Assembly: GCF_024868665.1 (NCBI RefSeq)
Contig: NC_079906.1
Location: forward strand, 10,364,833 to 10,428,832
Source of the DNA: Triplophysa rosa
Taxonomy: Eukaryota; Chordata; Actinopteri; Cypriniformes; Nemacheilidae
Direction of reading: 5' to 3'
DNA: 64,000 nt
The notes beneath the pieces were generated by a model. That model was not told where the DNA came from. It ran no database searches and saw only the letters and a program-made list of their open reading frames with translations. Made by a program: the position numbers and the translations under genes. This document shows positions 38,079-49,183 of this stretch, in pieces (the first letter of the stretch is position 1; the number at the start of each line of letters is the position of its first letter).

Positions 38079-38430
38079 AGTATAGAGGGTATGGACGTGT
38101 CGTCCGTTTACCGTGTGAGCACGCCGGAGCGCGCCACCGTGGGTGGCAAAACACTCCGAAAAATATCAGGAAATGCAATTCCGCGCAACATTTCAGTGTC
38201 CAGGAACACCTGATTCCTTTGTAAGTCGTAGTGAAGCCTTAAGGATCACCGTCGAGTCCAGCTGCTTGTAAATTCAGCAAATAATTGCGTGTTTTAGTCC
38301 CGGTTTCTTTGTTTCTCCTATTCTCCTCAGCCATTTTGCTGGGTGTTTTGCCACCCAGGGGAGCGTGTCCCAGGGCGTGTCCCGACATGTTCACGTGAGA
38401 AAGTGACGTCAATGCATACCCTCTATACTT
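38079..38430. mobile_element. CpG-rich inverted-repeat MITE, about 352 bp
   Basis: The left end AAGTATAGAGGGTATG is exactly inverted at the right end (CATACCCTCTATACTT), giving 16 bp perfect terminal repeats, with further partial pairing (ACGTGTC and GACGTCA). The interior is CpG-rich. The target duplication is unclear and the superfamily is unassigned. Confidence 0.7.
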
Positions 38431-38439
38431 GACAAATAC

Positions 38440-38815
38440 AGAAAATTCTTAGTATGACCTACACTTGTTTCCCATCTTTTATAAAGATATAAAGTATAAT
38501 TGTTTACTCTTTACGCCTAGAAAATGCCAATTAATGTAAAAACTACTAAACTAGTAGCTTACTGAGCGTATACTTCAAAGTGTACTTTCATACAGTACAA
38601 ATGTACTATAAGTATTGAACTAGTAAACTAATCAGTATACCTATAAATTCACTCGTAGTCGTAGTATAAATGCAGTACATGACAAACGTACATAAAAAAG
38701 CGTAGTTGTAAACTAGTTTACTACCCTTATACATGGGGTTAAGTATACTTACAGTATAAACTAAAAAGTACACCATTTCAAGTAGAATTGAAATAGAACA
38801 CTAAACTTTATTTAA
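38440..38815. repeat. AGTATACTT-rich repeat, split by family A copy 2
   Basis: Dense AGTATACTT-, CTAGTA- and GTACTTT-type words run to 38815 and resume at 39596-39640 (AAAGTATACTTATTAAAATG). This suggests an older palindromic element into which the TTAA-type element was inserted. Confidence 0.5.
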
Positions 38816-39591
38816 AGATCGGGTAACACACGCAGTTTCTGCCAATCTCATATTAATCTTGAGTACCTATACAGTAATATTGCATACGTTTTATCTTCGA
38901 AGATTTAGTTTAATCAAATTTATAAACGAGAGATACAGCTGTACGATTATTTCCGGAAAAAGACTAGCTGATGGAGGCAGGCAGGGGGGACAGAACTACA
39001 GCATGAGCACACAATACATCATCACATTAATCCCTTCATGTTTTTCACATTATGCACGTACGCGACATATGACTTAGTTTGACTTACCGCGTGCAGTTCA
39101 TGTCCGACATCTTTTAGCGCTGGGACCGCGCCATCTATCAGTTTCAAACGATCTCCGAATCCAGCGTAATATATCATCAATCACTAAAATGCCACGAACA
39201 AACAAACAGACCTCAACTTCTCTCACTATGGCAAGACTAACGAGCTGCAGCTGCAGGCCCACAGTGCAGCCAATCTTGATGCAGCACAGCCAATCTTGAT
39301 AAGCGGGTTTTCCTATCACTCGTCGGTTGACACGTGGGCGGGCTATTTCTTTCACCTTGCCGTGGGCGAGCTTTTCCGGGAGAATTGCCCAATAAAAGGA
39401 ATAGGATCCCTGTTACGAAACAGGGATCCAGACTTATAAAAAACTTTCCGAAACAAGTTGGAGTGCTGGGGGAGTGTATCAAGCACAGAAAAACTACGTC
39501 CAACTCGTTTTTTAAAAAGTTGACCATGTTAAGCCAGCACGATTAACCGTGTGAAGAAGTCAGAATACATGAAATAGCATGTTACCAGATC
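38816..39591. mobile_element. TTAA-type non-autonomous element, family A copy 2
   Basis: This is 776 bp with TTAA on both sides (38812-38815 and 39592-39595). The left terminus AGATCGGGTAACAC and the reversed right terminus GATCTGGTAACATG are inverted repeats. It is homologous to copy 1 at 21793-22495 throughout. The minus-strand exon-like stretch with the donor GCACGCG|GTAAGT lies near 39087. Both ends are better preserved than in copy 1. Confidence 0.75.
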
Positions 39592-39640
39592 TTAAAGTAT
39601 ACTTATTAAAATGAAGTCTACTTTTGTCCAAGGGAAGTCT

Positions 39641-40816
39641 TGACTATTTATAATGCATATTTTCCTGTATATATTTGTGTTATTTCATAATTTTGTTAAT
39701 TTAATATAATTTGCTATTTTTTAGGTATATGAAGAAAATAGTAATCATATAATGTTTCCAAACATTTAACTTTTGTCTGTGTATGCTGATGCAAATGTAT
39801 TAATAATCCGCTCCAAAGGGAAAGCTAAAGGGCAAAGGGGGGATGAGTCGGACAACTTCACTTTCATGTGGTATCTGACAAATAATCAGGTAATATGTAA
39901 GCTTTATGTGTTCTTCAGAGCATGCATGATCTTCACATGAGTCAAAACTTTGTATTGAGTCATATTACTACCATAGCATTAATCTGTCACTCATACTCTC
40001 GCGAGTCCCAAGAGCTTTTTAACAAAGCCCGTGCCATTGACAAGAATTACATTGGATCAGTCATCCCAGCCCCTCAATCGTCCCCTCAAAAGAGAAGTTC
40101 TTCAAAAGTGTGATCAAAGAGATTTCTTTGGATCTTAGCTTTGTCTTTTCTTCTCTGCTAACTTCAAAGTCTGGTATCTTACAACAGTTATGTCTCAAAT
40201 AAAGGAATGAAGTACACACATTCAACACTGTGGACAAACATTATAAAGCCTCATTGAAGCTCGGTTTCTACTCTTTTTTTTAATGCTTTATCATTTACAA
40301 CCCACTATCTTTCTTTTTTCTTTCTCTCCTTTTATCTCCCTTTCTGTTTTTGTGTTATGTTATGACAGTATGGTGAGTCAGCTAGCTTAAAGAGCGTTGG
40401 ACTTTCCTCGCACTGCAGATACTAGCAGCACTTCCCGTCAGCCGCCCGTGGTGCATTAACCCTCACCTGCCGTTCACTGTTCACACACACCGGCAAACTT
40501 TCTCCCCCCCTACTTGGCTCTGCTTTGCAGCTCTGTATGAATTCAGCTCATGCCATGCTGACAGAGAGGTGCGTGTGTTATCAGCTCACCGAGAGGTTAT
40601 GCCACACCGTCTTTCACGTGCACTTGTGGAAATAAGGTTGAAGTGCTTCTAAAAATGTTGCATATTCAGGAATGACTTGCTTTAGGTTTACTCACCTGGG
40701 AGACTATCTGGATGAGCTAATAAGTGTGTGAGAAAAGTCGATATTGCTCGAAAGATTAATCACAGGTATACCAAGGAACAAATAGACGGTAAATAAAAAA
40801 TGAGCTCAGAGGCTGT
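39641..40816. other. Intergenic, no gene recognised
   Basis: Mixed AT-rich sequence with T/C-rich patches around 40270-40340. No exon or element was recognised. Confidence 0.4.
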
Positions 40817-41130
40817 TAAAAGAATTCTTTACCCAAAAATGAAAATCCATTACTCACCCTCTTGTCATTTCAAACCTGTATGACTGCAGAATACAAAAGA
40901 AGATATTTTGAAGAATGTTGGTAACCAAACAACGGCAATACCCATTGACTTGCATTGGTTTTGTCCATACGATAGAATTGAATGGGTACAGCCGTTGTTT
41001 GCTTACCAACATTTTTCAAAATATCTTCTTTTGTGTTCTGCGTAAGAAAGAAAGTAATAAAGGTTTGAAATGGCAAGAGGGTGAGTAAATAATGACGGAA
41101 TTTTTGTTTTTGTTGAATTATCCATTTAAT
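40817..41130. mobile_element. Palindromic MITE, near-complete copy
   Basis: The two arms are inverted copies of each other over about 120 bp. Landmarks are TTACTCACCCTCTTG and its complement, TTTCAAACCTGTATGAC and its complement, and AAGATATTTTGAAGAATG and its complement, around a short centre. No coding capacity. This is the reference copy for the interrupted ones at about 13.0, 22.5 and 23.9 kb. Confidence 0.8.
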
Positions 41131-43411
41131 GTTGTTATTAGATATATTTCATTAGGAATAAACAACATGTTCGAAGTCTATATGATTTTTTTATCTAGCA
41201 AAATATCTATGAAAAAGCTACGTTTAGACTTTAAAGGTGAATAACGTTTTCCATAAAAGTGATCCAAACAATAGAGAAAATGAAGCAATACAACAGCTTT
41301 GTGTGAAGAACTGATCAAAATAAAAACCATTATTTACTATAAATCCTGCAAAAATGGGTTTATTGAACATTTTTAGATCAGCAGACGTTATTATCAGAAA
41401 TTTCCTTGCATTTGCACTCTTACATTCAGTCACCAACACATGCAAATCCTCTTGCTGTATTGAGTGGAAATAAGTTGTGGAAAACAACACAATCCACCCT
41501 CTTCTGATGTTTATAATGGACACACTTCTAATTCTTCAAGAATGTCTTCCTGATTGCCATCTGAAACAGAAATCCGCAGGGACTGATTTGGGTTTTAAGT
41601 CAGGGTCGGTACGTGTCGTTCAGTGTATGCACACACAGCACCACATTGTGCTTTCACTGCGCTGAATGAAAGCTGTGTAGCCCTGGCGACTACATCAGAT
41701 ACTACAGGCAGGCAGATACTCGCTCTGATCTCTATCAATCACAGACTCCTGTGTGCTGTTATGAGTGTAAACACAGAAGATTCGGTGGCCAGACAATAAA
41801 CACTCGGCTCAACAAATTGGCTTTGTTTGGGATGGCAGAAGTGTGACCTTTATCCCCAGCATAATGCATTTGTCGTGGGGAGGTGATAAAAATCTACAGC
41901 ATGTGTCACAGGTAAACAGCAGGTTGCTGCACATTGAGAGCAATGAAAACCCCTCGTGTTTTTGTGACAGGTCACAGTCCAGCTGTAGTTTTACACAGCT
42001 GCCAGCTGCTTGAGGACAAACTGTGCTAATGTAGAATGACTAAGAAAAGGCCTGCTTGATAAGACCTACATGTGTCATGCTTTGGATGCTATAGGTTAAC
42101 CAGTACAACTTCCTTGCTTAGCCAGTTTGATTAGAAAGACAGTGCTGGTAGACCAAAATCTTTTTTGGTAGATGAATTACATTCCCTATTGAGAATAACG
42201 TGAAAAGCAGTATCTACTGTATGGTAAATTAAAGACCTTTACCCACATTCCACCACTAGGAGAAATGATGTAATCATTCACGCTCAGTCACTCACTCACT
42301 GATGAGTAGAAACAAGACCTGCTTATCTTTGACTTGATAGCAGAAAATCCCCAATCATAGTATTAACCAAACAACCCCTATTTTTTACTGCTGTATTGCA
42401 AAAATGTTCAAGACCTCAGAGCTTTACACTCAGTTCAGAACTGTTTCCACAGGTGTAGAATGCACATGACTTTTTCTGTTGAAACTTGGCAGTGAAGTCC
42501 CTCTTACAGTGCGTAACCACAGGCAGCCTGATCTCTGTGCAACCCGTGCAGGTGTCTGGGCAAGAAGTAAACACGCTTTCTCTGATCCACAAGGAAGGAA
42601 ACTACCTCTTATGTTATTTGATGGAGATCCAAAAACTGGATTAATTCTTACATCAAACGCTTTAATATTCCTTTTAAAAACTCAAACATGTCTTATACGA
42701 AGCTTTGATTTCCTTGCTATGGAACTTGGGAGAGTTCTGCTTATTGACAGTTTGAGGTCAAGTCAACATGCAGAATTGCTTTTTCAGGGTTTATGATGTT
42801 TGAATCTGATAGATCATATCATTACATTTTTTTGAACTACACTGTCTTTAAAATATAAATCAATTATATACTAAGGAATAATGTACAGTGAGTAGGGTCA
42901 CACATCTAACTTATATCTATAAATGTCTAAAAATGCATAAATCAATTAACATAAAATATATTTAACTTATATAACAAAGTAAAAAAATTGACCAGAGTAC
43001 AGTATTAGAGAGTCATAAGGCTGTCAGATTTTTTTAAATATTGGTTTTAAAACAGCACAACATCTAAAGCAAGAACCATCACCACTTAGAAATTAAACTA
43101 ATACACTGTTTATCTTCTTTGTTTTATCAAACTTTTCCAGTCCAGAATTAACTGTCATTTGAGTTATTGGAGCGTTTTACTGTGGCAGTGACTCATTCAT
43201 TGTAATGTGGCAGACGGACAGATTGTGTGGGTTACAAAGTGATCTAATGATGACTGAGCTTACACCAAGATTTTGCCCTGAAATATCTCAAGAACTTGCT
43301 GTATGCTATTCGAAAGCAAAAAAAAAAAACAAGTATTAAATGTTTGTTTGGCATAGGAAATAATGTGAAAAAATGCTAAAAGAAAATGCACAAAACTACC
43401 ACAATTGAAAT
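41131..43411. other. Intergenic, possible conserved non-coding DNA
   Basis: No gene or transposon was recognised. The part from about 41660 to 42060 is compositionally balanced, has no repeats I know, and carries several CAGCTG E-boxes. It is a plausible regulatory element, but this is only suggestive. A 105-codon frame at 42479-42796 looks like chance. Confidence 0.35.
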
Positions 43412-43419
43412 GATCCAAT

Positions 43420-44633
43420 CAGGGGCGTAGTGTCATGGTTCTGCCTCACCTAGTCTTGGATTTCCTGGTCTTGAGGCAGAGCCATGACAAAGTCTTTGGT
43501 TTTGTGTGGGAAAACCATGGTGTTTGTCTTTTTGACTCTCCATGTGTTTTACAGTGTCTTGTCATTGGTCCCGCCCCTCTCGTTTCACGTATTGCTTCCC
43601 GTCCGTGTTTCATTAACCTCACCTGCCCTGTGTAATTATCCCTCGTTTGTCTCCCCTATTTAATGCCCTCATGTTTCTTTGTCCTGTGTTCGGTCATTGT
43701 GTGTGCGATGTGCCTTGTGCTGTATCCAGTTAGTCTTGTTATTCGTCCAGCATCAACCGTCTTTGCCCATTCTTGTTCCCGTCTGTTGCTTCCTTATCTG
43801 CTTTAGTAAGTGTTTAGTTTAGTTGAGTTTTTCAAGTGTTTATTCAGTTTAATGTCAGTTAGTCTCCGTACTATTATTTATCCTGTTTGTGTTTTGCCCC
43901 ATCGTGGGTTCTTGTTTTGTGTTTTATTATTTAAATAAACTGCTTGTTTGTTTAACCCCTTCATCCCCGCTGCCTACATTTGGGTTCTTCCATGCAAACC
44001 GTGACACGTAGCTACATGGTGGCCATGGGTGGCCACGGCTACCTCCGAATGATGGATGGCCACCTATCTGGCCACCTCTGTTGTGCGAAGCAGTTTTAAG
44101 ATGCGTGTCGGAGTTTACGGAGTGCGTATGCACTGAAAGTAACGCGAGAACATTACTCTCGCGTTAATATGATGTCATACGCTGACGCAATGACGCAAAC
44201 AGTCTGAGCGCTATAGCTGAACAGCTGCTAACCGATTCGTGACATTGTCTGTGTGCCATGGAAGTTCATCGCGAGCAGAAGGATCAGGTCAGTAAAATCA
44301 GTCTTGTTTAACTGGATTTCATTCATTGATTAAAAAAGTTTAAGTTGGGGTACTGCAATGTTTATTTTCTATTAAAAAAAGCTAACTTACTGCAAATGAT
44401 AGCTAGCAAATTATTTTAAAATAATGTTAGCACATGAAAGCATTGCAAATAAATGGTTTACTTTACGTTCTTTGTGTATGTTTTTGACCAGCAAACTATG
44501 TGTAATTGAAGAATTGGTGTAAATTACAGTAGAAATTAAAGAATTTCTGTCTGTAAGGATTTTTTGGTCACCCTAATGAAATCACTGGGTCTTACCTGGC
44601 CACCTCTAAAAAAAAGTTCTGGCTACGCCCCTG
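43420..44633. mobile_element. hAT-type element with nested solo LTR
   Basis: The ends are CAGGGGCGTAG on the left and CTACGCCCCTG on the right, an exact 11-bp inverted repeat. The flanking 8-mer GATCCAAT is identical at 43412-43419 and 44634-44641. Removing the LTR at 43431-44006 and one copy of its duplication leaves about 633 bp of hAT sequence. A short ATG-initiated stretch at about 44258 is followed by a donor-like GTCAGT near 44288, possibly a leftover first exon of a transposase gene. No catalytic domain is present. Confidence 0.88.
43431..44006 (+). mobile_element. Solo LTR of a retrotransposon, 576 bp
   Basis: It starts TGTCATGG and ends CCGTGACA (TG...CA with a 5-bp inverted end). 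It is flanked by the 5-bp duplication CGTAG at 43426-43430 and 44007-44011. An AATAAA lies near 43933, as expected in an LTR read on the plus strand. No internal retroviral genes are adjacent, so recombination between two LTRs has removed the body. It is probably Gypsy-like, but the family cannot be fixed from the LTR alone. Confidence 0.85.
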
Positions 44634-44641
44634 GATCCAAT

Positions 44642-45118
44642 GCATACATTTCCATTAAAAACGCCCTGCTTATTAGTTTGGCCATGCACACTTCACTCAG
44701 TCCGTTAAGTCTTCCATTGAAAACGAGCACACTTTTTCCAACAAAAGAGTTTATAATAGGCAACATTTTGCAAGATGAGTGTTCGTTTTCATCCAAATTA
44801 ATCTTTTGTTGAGATGACGGCTGACCCAGTAGCGTGAACAACGGCTCCATCATTGTGGTTCATGCAAAGCCATCTGCCCAGCACACGCCCACACAAAGAG
44901 GGTGATTGTAATTTAATCACCGCATGGTCTGACAGTGTAAACTCGCCTAATTACTACACAAAGCAGAAAGCAATTGAATGAGTGCTGCCGAGCAGTGTGT
45001 TGTGATATGTCCGTTATTGTGCAACTTATTAGAGACGTCAGAAGAAATTATGACATTGAATGGAATGGATTGTCTTGACTTTATGATGATAGTCAGAGCA
45101 TATTTTTGGGTTGTGTAT
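44642..45118. other. Intergenic, no gene recognised
   Basis: Unique-looking sequence. The part 44850-45110 contains homeodomain-type TAATTA and TTAAT words and could be a conserved element. Nothing proves it here. Confidence 0.35.
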
Positions 45119-45390
45119 ACACTCTTAAAAATAAAGGTGCTTAAAAGGTTCTTCACAGCGATGCCATAGCATAGAAGAACAATTTTTAGTTCCCCAAAGA
45201 ACCATTCAGTCAAAGGTTCTTTAAAGAACCATCTCTTTCTTTCTTTCTACAATCTGAAGAACCTTTTTTCACCAAAAATAAACTTTTTTGAAACGTAAAG
45301 GTTCTTCAGATGTTAAAGGTTCTTTATGGAACCAAAAGGTTCTTCTATGGCATTGAAGAACCTTTTGAAGCACCTTTTTTAAGACTGTAG
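45119..45390. mobile_element. Inverted-repeat MITE (Tc1/mariner-like), fuller copy
   Basis: The left end ACACTCTTAAAAATAAAGGT and the right end, in reverse, TACAGTCTTAAAAAAGGTGC are inverted repeats. The inner arms repeat GGTTCTTC, ATGCCATAG and AAAGAACC in mirror order. TA dinucleotides lie at both ends. A truncated relative is at 36362-36498. Confidence 0.75.
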
Positions 45391-46640
45391 TTAATGCATC
45401 GGCACAAGAATTATTTATAGAGACAGAAAAAATTCACATTGTAGAACATTTCCATAATTTTTAGATACAAACATGCACTAAAATAAGATTCTGGGGTTAA
45501 TGTTTAACATATATAAGGAAATCCCAATTTGTAATTAAGAAAATTAGCCCACATAGACTGTGCAGTATTTTATGCCAAAACACCACAATGACTATATAGG
45601 CAATATAATAATATATTCATAGAAATGGCAATCTAATAATAATTTAGAGCCATAATTGATTTGTTACAGTAAATCAGCACAGCCATACGTATAAGTCACC
45701 CCTTGTGTAGCGTCAATGGAGCTGGCTGTCACATGATTGTTTTTTTCCTCAATGGGGGTGAAAGTGTGTCTCGCTCTGTGATCCAGCTCGTTCTTTTCAT
45801 TTGCAAAGCAGCTATTTGGGTCAAAGCGTGCCTTTTCTTCTCAGTCAAACCCACACACGCTTCTCTCCCCATCCCGGACCACTGTATTCACTCGATTCAT
45901 TCGGCCGGCCGTGTGTCTGTGAAAGTAACCAGAGTCAGATTTCGTGCACAGGGACAGCAGCTGCTACTGTGGCACACACCAGAGCTTTCAGCACACTACA
46001 GAGGGCTTGAGTCAGACGGATCAAACTGTCTCTCTCTTTAGTCTGCCTGACTGCTGCTGCACCCTTTTGTCTTTTGCATGATGTATCTCTGGTTGGGTTT
46101 ATGGAGCCTATACACTGTAAAAATGTTTAGACTTAAGTTCAATACAACTGAAACTTGTTTAGTATCTGGTAGCATTAAAAAACAGATCTAATAGATTTTC
46201 TGTAAACGAATGACTTTGAGTTGTATGTGAGCTCATAAATTAAAATATTTGTTTTTCTGCATCTTTAAAATATAGCAAATATAGATTTTGTCTAAATCTA
46301 ATAATCCAATTATAATTGAATAGAACATATATTATAAAATCATTAAATAGCAAAAATTACATTAAATAAATGTTCCTATTTTGGGAAAAAAATTTGCGTA
46401 TGTCATCATATGCCAACATTAATTTTTATGCCTGGCCACCTCTCTTTGTTGCAAGGACAGAAAAAAAGAGCAAGAAAGAGAGAGAAAGAGAAGAGAAGAG
46501 ATGGAGCTGGGAGGTGCAGGTAGTGAAGGGGTCTATGCATTGTTTTTGCTTGGAGCCAATGCACACGTGCTAACATCTCTCTAATCTTTCTGAGCCAAGC
46601 CACCAAGGCCTGAGGCAAGGGCAGCTGTCGAGGAAAAGGA
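45391..46640. other. Intergenic, no gene recognised
   Basis: AT-rich. A short TACACTGTAAAAATGTTTAG segment at 46111 looks like one end of a small MITE without its partner. No gene is supported. Confidence 0.4.
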
Positions 46641-46654
46641 GAGAAGAGAGAATC

Positions 46655-46720
46655 AGAGAGAGAGAGAGAGCGAGAGAGAGAGAGCGAGAGAGAGAGAGAG
46701 AGAGCGAGAGCGAGAGCGAG

Positions 46721-46804
<84 letters not shown>
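46655..46804. repeat. (GA)n microsatellite with CGAG interruptions
   Basis: About 150 bp of GAGA, with regular GAGCGAGA variants in the first half and a pure run of about 75 bp at the end. It gives spurious Ser-Leu repeat frames on the minus strand. Confidence 0.97.
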
Positions 46805-46805
<1 letters not shown>

Positions 46806-47309
46806 ACAGCTGTCAGTTCTCTCAATCTGCCACTCATTAGAAACACTAGAGCTGTAGGGTCAAGAGGCCCCGTACTTTACCAAAATTCACTTTAATGTCG
46901 ACTTTTCAGCAACAGTTTGTGACATGTACTGAACTGATACATGACACCTCTAAAACCATCCATCATGCGTTCAGTGATAGACCAAGCCACACATACTGTT
47001 ATGTTACTGTTGAGGTAAAGAACGCTGGAGCGCCTGTGGTATGGAAATTGGTGTATCCATGCTCTTTGGAGAAGAGGCTCTGTGGTGTCATTGAATGATG
47101 GATAGCCCATCTGACATACAGTTTGTGACATCAATGCATGGTGCAGAAGATCAGCTTATACTGATGGCAGAAATACATCACAATCGCAACAATACATCAA
47201 CAATGATTTGTGCATTGTTTCTTTAAAATCACTGATTTGTCTTGTCATTGTCTTGAATGTGTGTACTAAAAGCTTCCAACACCAAAGAACATTCCATGTG
47301 TATGCAAGC

Positions 47310-47421
<112 letters not shown>

Positions 47422-49049
47422 ACTCTACATGACTCAACTGTCAAGGAGATAAAAGCCTTTGAAGATATCTGACTGGATGGATTTCATAGCAAGGTGAGCC
47501 AGCCCTGACATGTGTGTGCGCGCGCATGTGTGTTTGATGACAAAAATCTTTTTTAAACTCTAATACAGTTTTGGTTTTGGAGGAGTGTTATGTTATGGGT
47601 AAGTAGTCATTATAACTAGCTTTAAACATTAATCTTGCACCTGATGAACCCACTGGACATGAATTTCTGCACACATTTCGAACGTGTGCATGCTTGAGAG
47701 GGTATAGACATGTTCTGCTTTGATGTGCCTTGTGCAGATCAAGAAAGCAACGTTATGCATTTCTTTTGAAGAGCCCTGTTCAGTGGGGTCTGTCAGTGGG
47801 TCTGAATGGGAGTTCTCTCCCTCGGGCTTCAGACTAACGGTAGGAACCGCATTCCCATCTGCTTCTCCTTGGGACCCCCAAATGTCATGAAGGGAGGGAG
47901 GGATGAAGGTGAATGAGTGCAAAGGGAGGAGAGTCCTTAAACGGGGTAATGGAGAGAGCCTGTGATGCACGGTGCAGCTCATGAGATATTGGCACAGATA
48001 TACAGTATGCAGTCTGAGAATACATGAAAATCTGGGATTTAAAAATTAAACCTGGATATAAAAAGTATATTGTAAAATGTTTAAAAAAAGGAAAAACAAT
48101 GATGTTACGAATGATAGCTAATATATAAGGTTCTGCATTATGTACATATCACTAATACGATAATAAATAAATGTGTGATGTTGGTCCTTGAAATCAGCTT
48201 GAGTATGAAATTTTCTATTAAGATTTTAATTCCCATTTTATTGATAGTAATAGGCCTACAATTGATAGTGAGCATATTTGTATCAGCAAAGTACTGTAAA
48301 AAAACAAAAGCATTTTCTATATTGGTGAGGCTTTTGATGTGAATAATGACCAAGAAGAAACAACAGCTGACAGTCAAGCCTCACAAAATGAGGCTTTGAT
48401 CTAGACACACTTACGTAAAAAAAACTTGTAGGACTGAGCAGGGTTATGTCCCAAACCTGTTCCCCTGCCCCACTTTCCTGCCTCTGTTGTTCTAAGAGGA
48501 AAAAGCCAGATATTTAAAAATTAAATACAGTCCGAGATTCCTCTCAGCCCACCCCTCCATCACAGTGGCCAGGAAACTCTTTAATTTGCCAGACATTACA
48601 GCCCACCGTGGACCCTCAGGCACAGAAAAAGCCTTTGTGCTCCTTCCATTAGCTCTGTAAGAAGGTCCTCAGCTTCGCATAAAAAGAAGCTGACCCACCC
48701 ATCTCTGCTTCTGTCTCCCCCCAACAACAAGCTGTGTGCTGTCTTACGGCTCTTTATGATCTTGTTGGTGGATGTAGACTCAATTCTATCTGGTAACCAA
48801 AGTGGAGCTGAAACACGGTGGATGATATCTAATAACCACAGTGCAACTTCTTCCCGTTTCCGCTTCCTCTCACACATTTAACCTATTACTTTATGTCTGT
48901 ATTTACTCTTTTTTTTTTATTGTGAAGTGCAGTGTTCTACACTCTCACTAGTGCAGTTTTACCAGCTGCATCCTGTGTGTTAAAAGCCGGGTGCTTTTAG
49001 CCAGGTTAGCTGTTTACACAAGCAGCATGTGTGACCACACGTCCCAATT
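47422..49049. other. Intergenic, no gene recognised
   Basis: 48540-48890 is a less AT-rich, unique-looking block that might be conserved. Chance frames of up to 117 codons only. Confidence 0.35.
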
Positions 49050-49127
49050 CACACACACACACGCACGCACACACGCACACAAACACACACACGCGCACAC
49101 ACGCACACACGCACACACACACACACA

Positions 49128-49171
<44 letters not shown>

Positions 49172-49183
49172 CACACACACACA
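49050..49183. repeat. (CA)n / (CACG)n compound microsatellite
   Basis: CACA runs are interspersed with GCAC units and a block of about eight tandem GCAC repeats. It is a Z-DNA-prone alternating purine-pyrimidine tract. Confidence 0.97.

Noticed and set aside
42479..42796. 105-codon frame on the plus strand
   Set aside because: It has no recognised domain and no supporting splice or poly(A) signals, so it was not listed as a gene.
46406..46846. 146-codon Ser-Leu-rich frame on the minus strand
   Set aside because: It is the translation of the (GA)n microsatellite. The same applies to repeat frames at 664-849, 47156-47472, 48991-49288 and 56194-56730.
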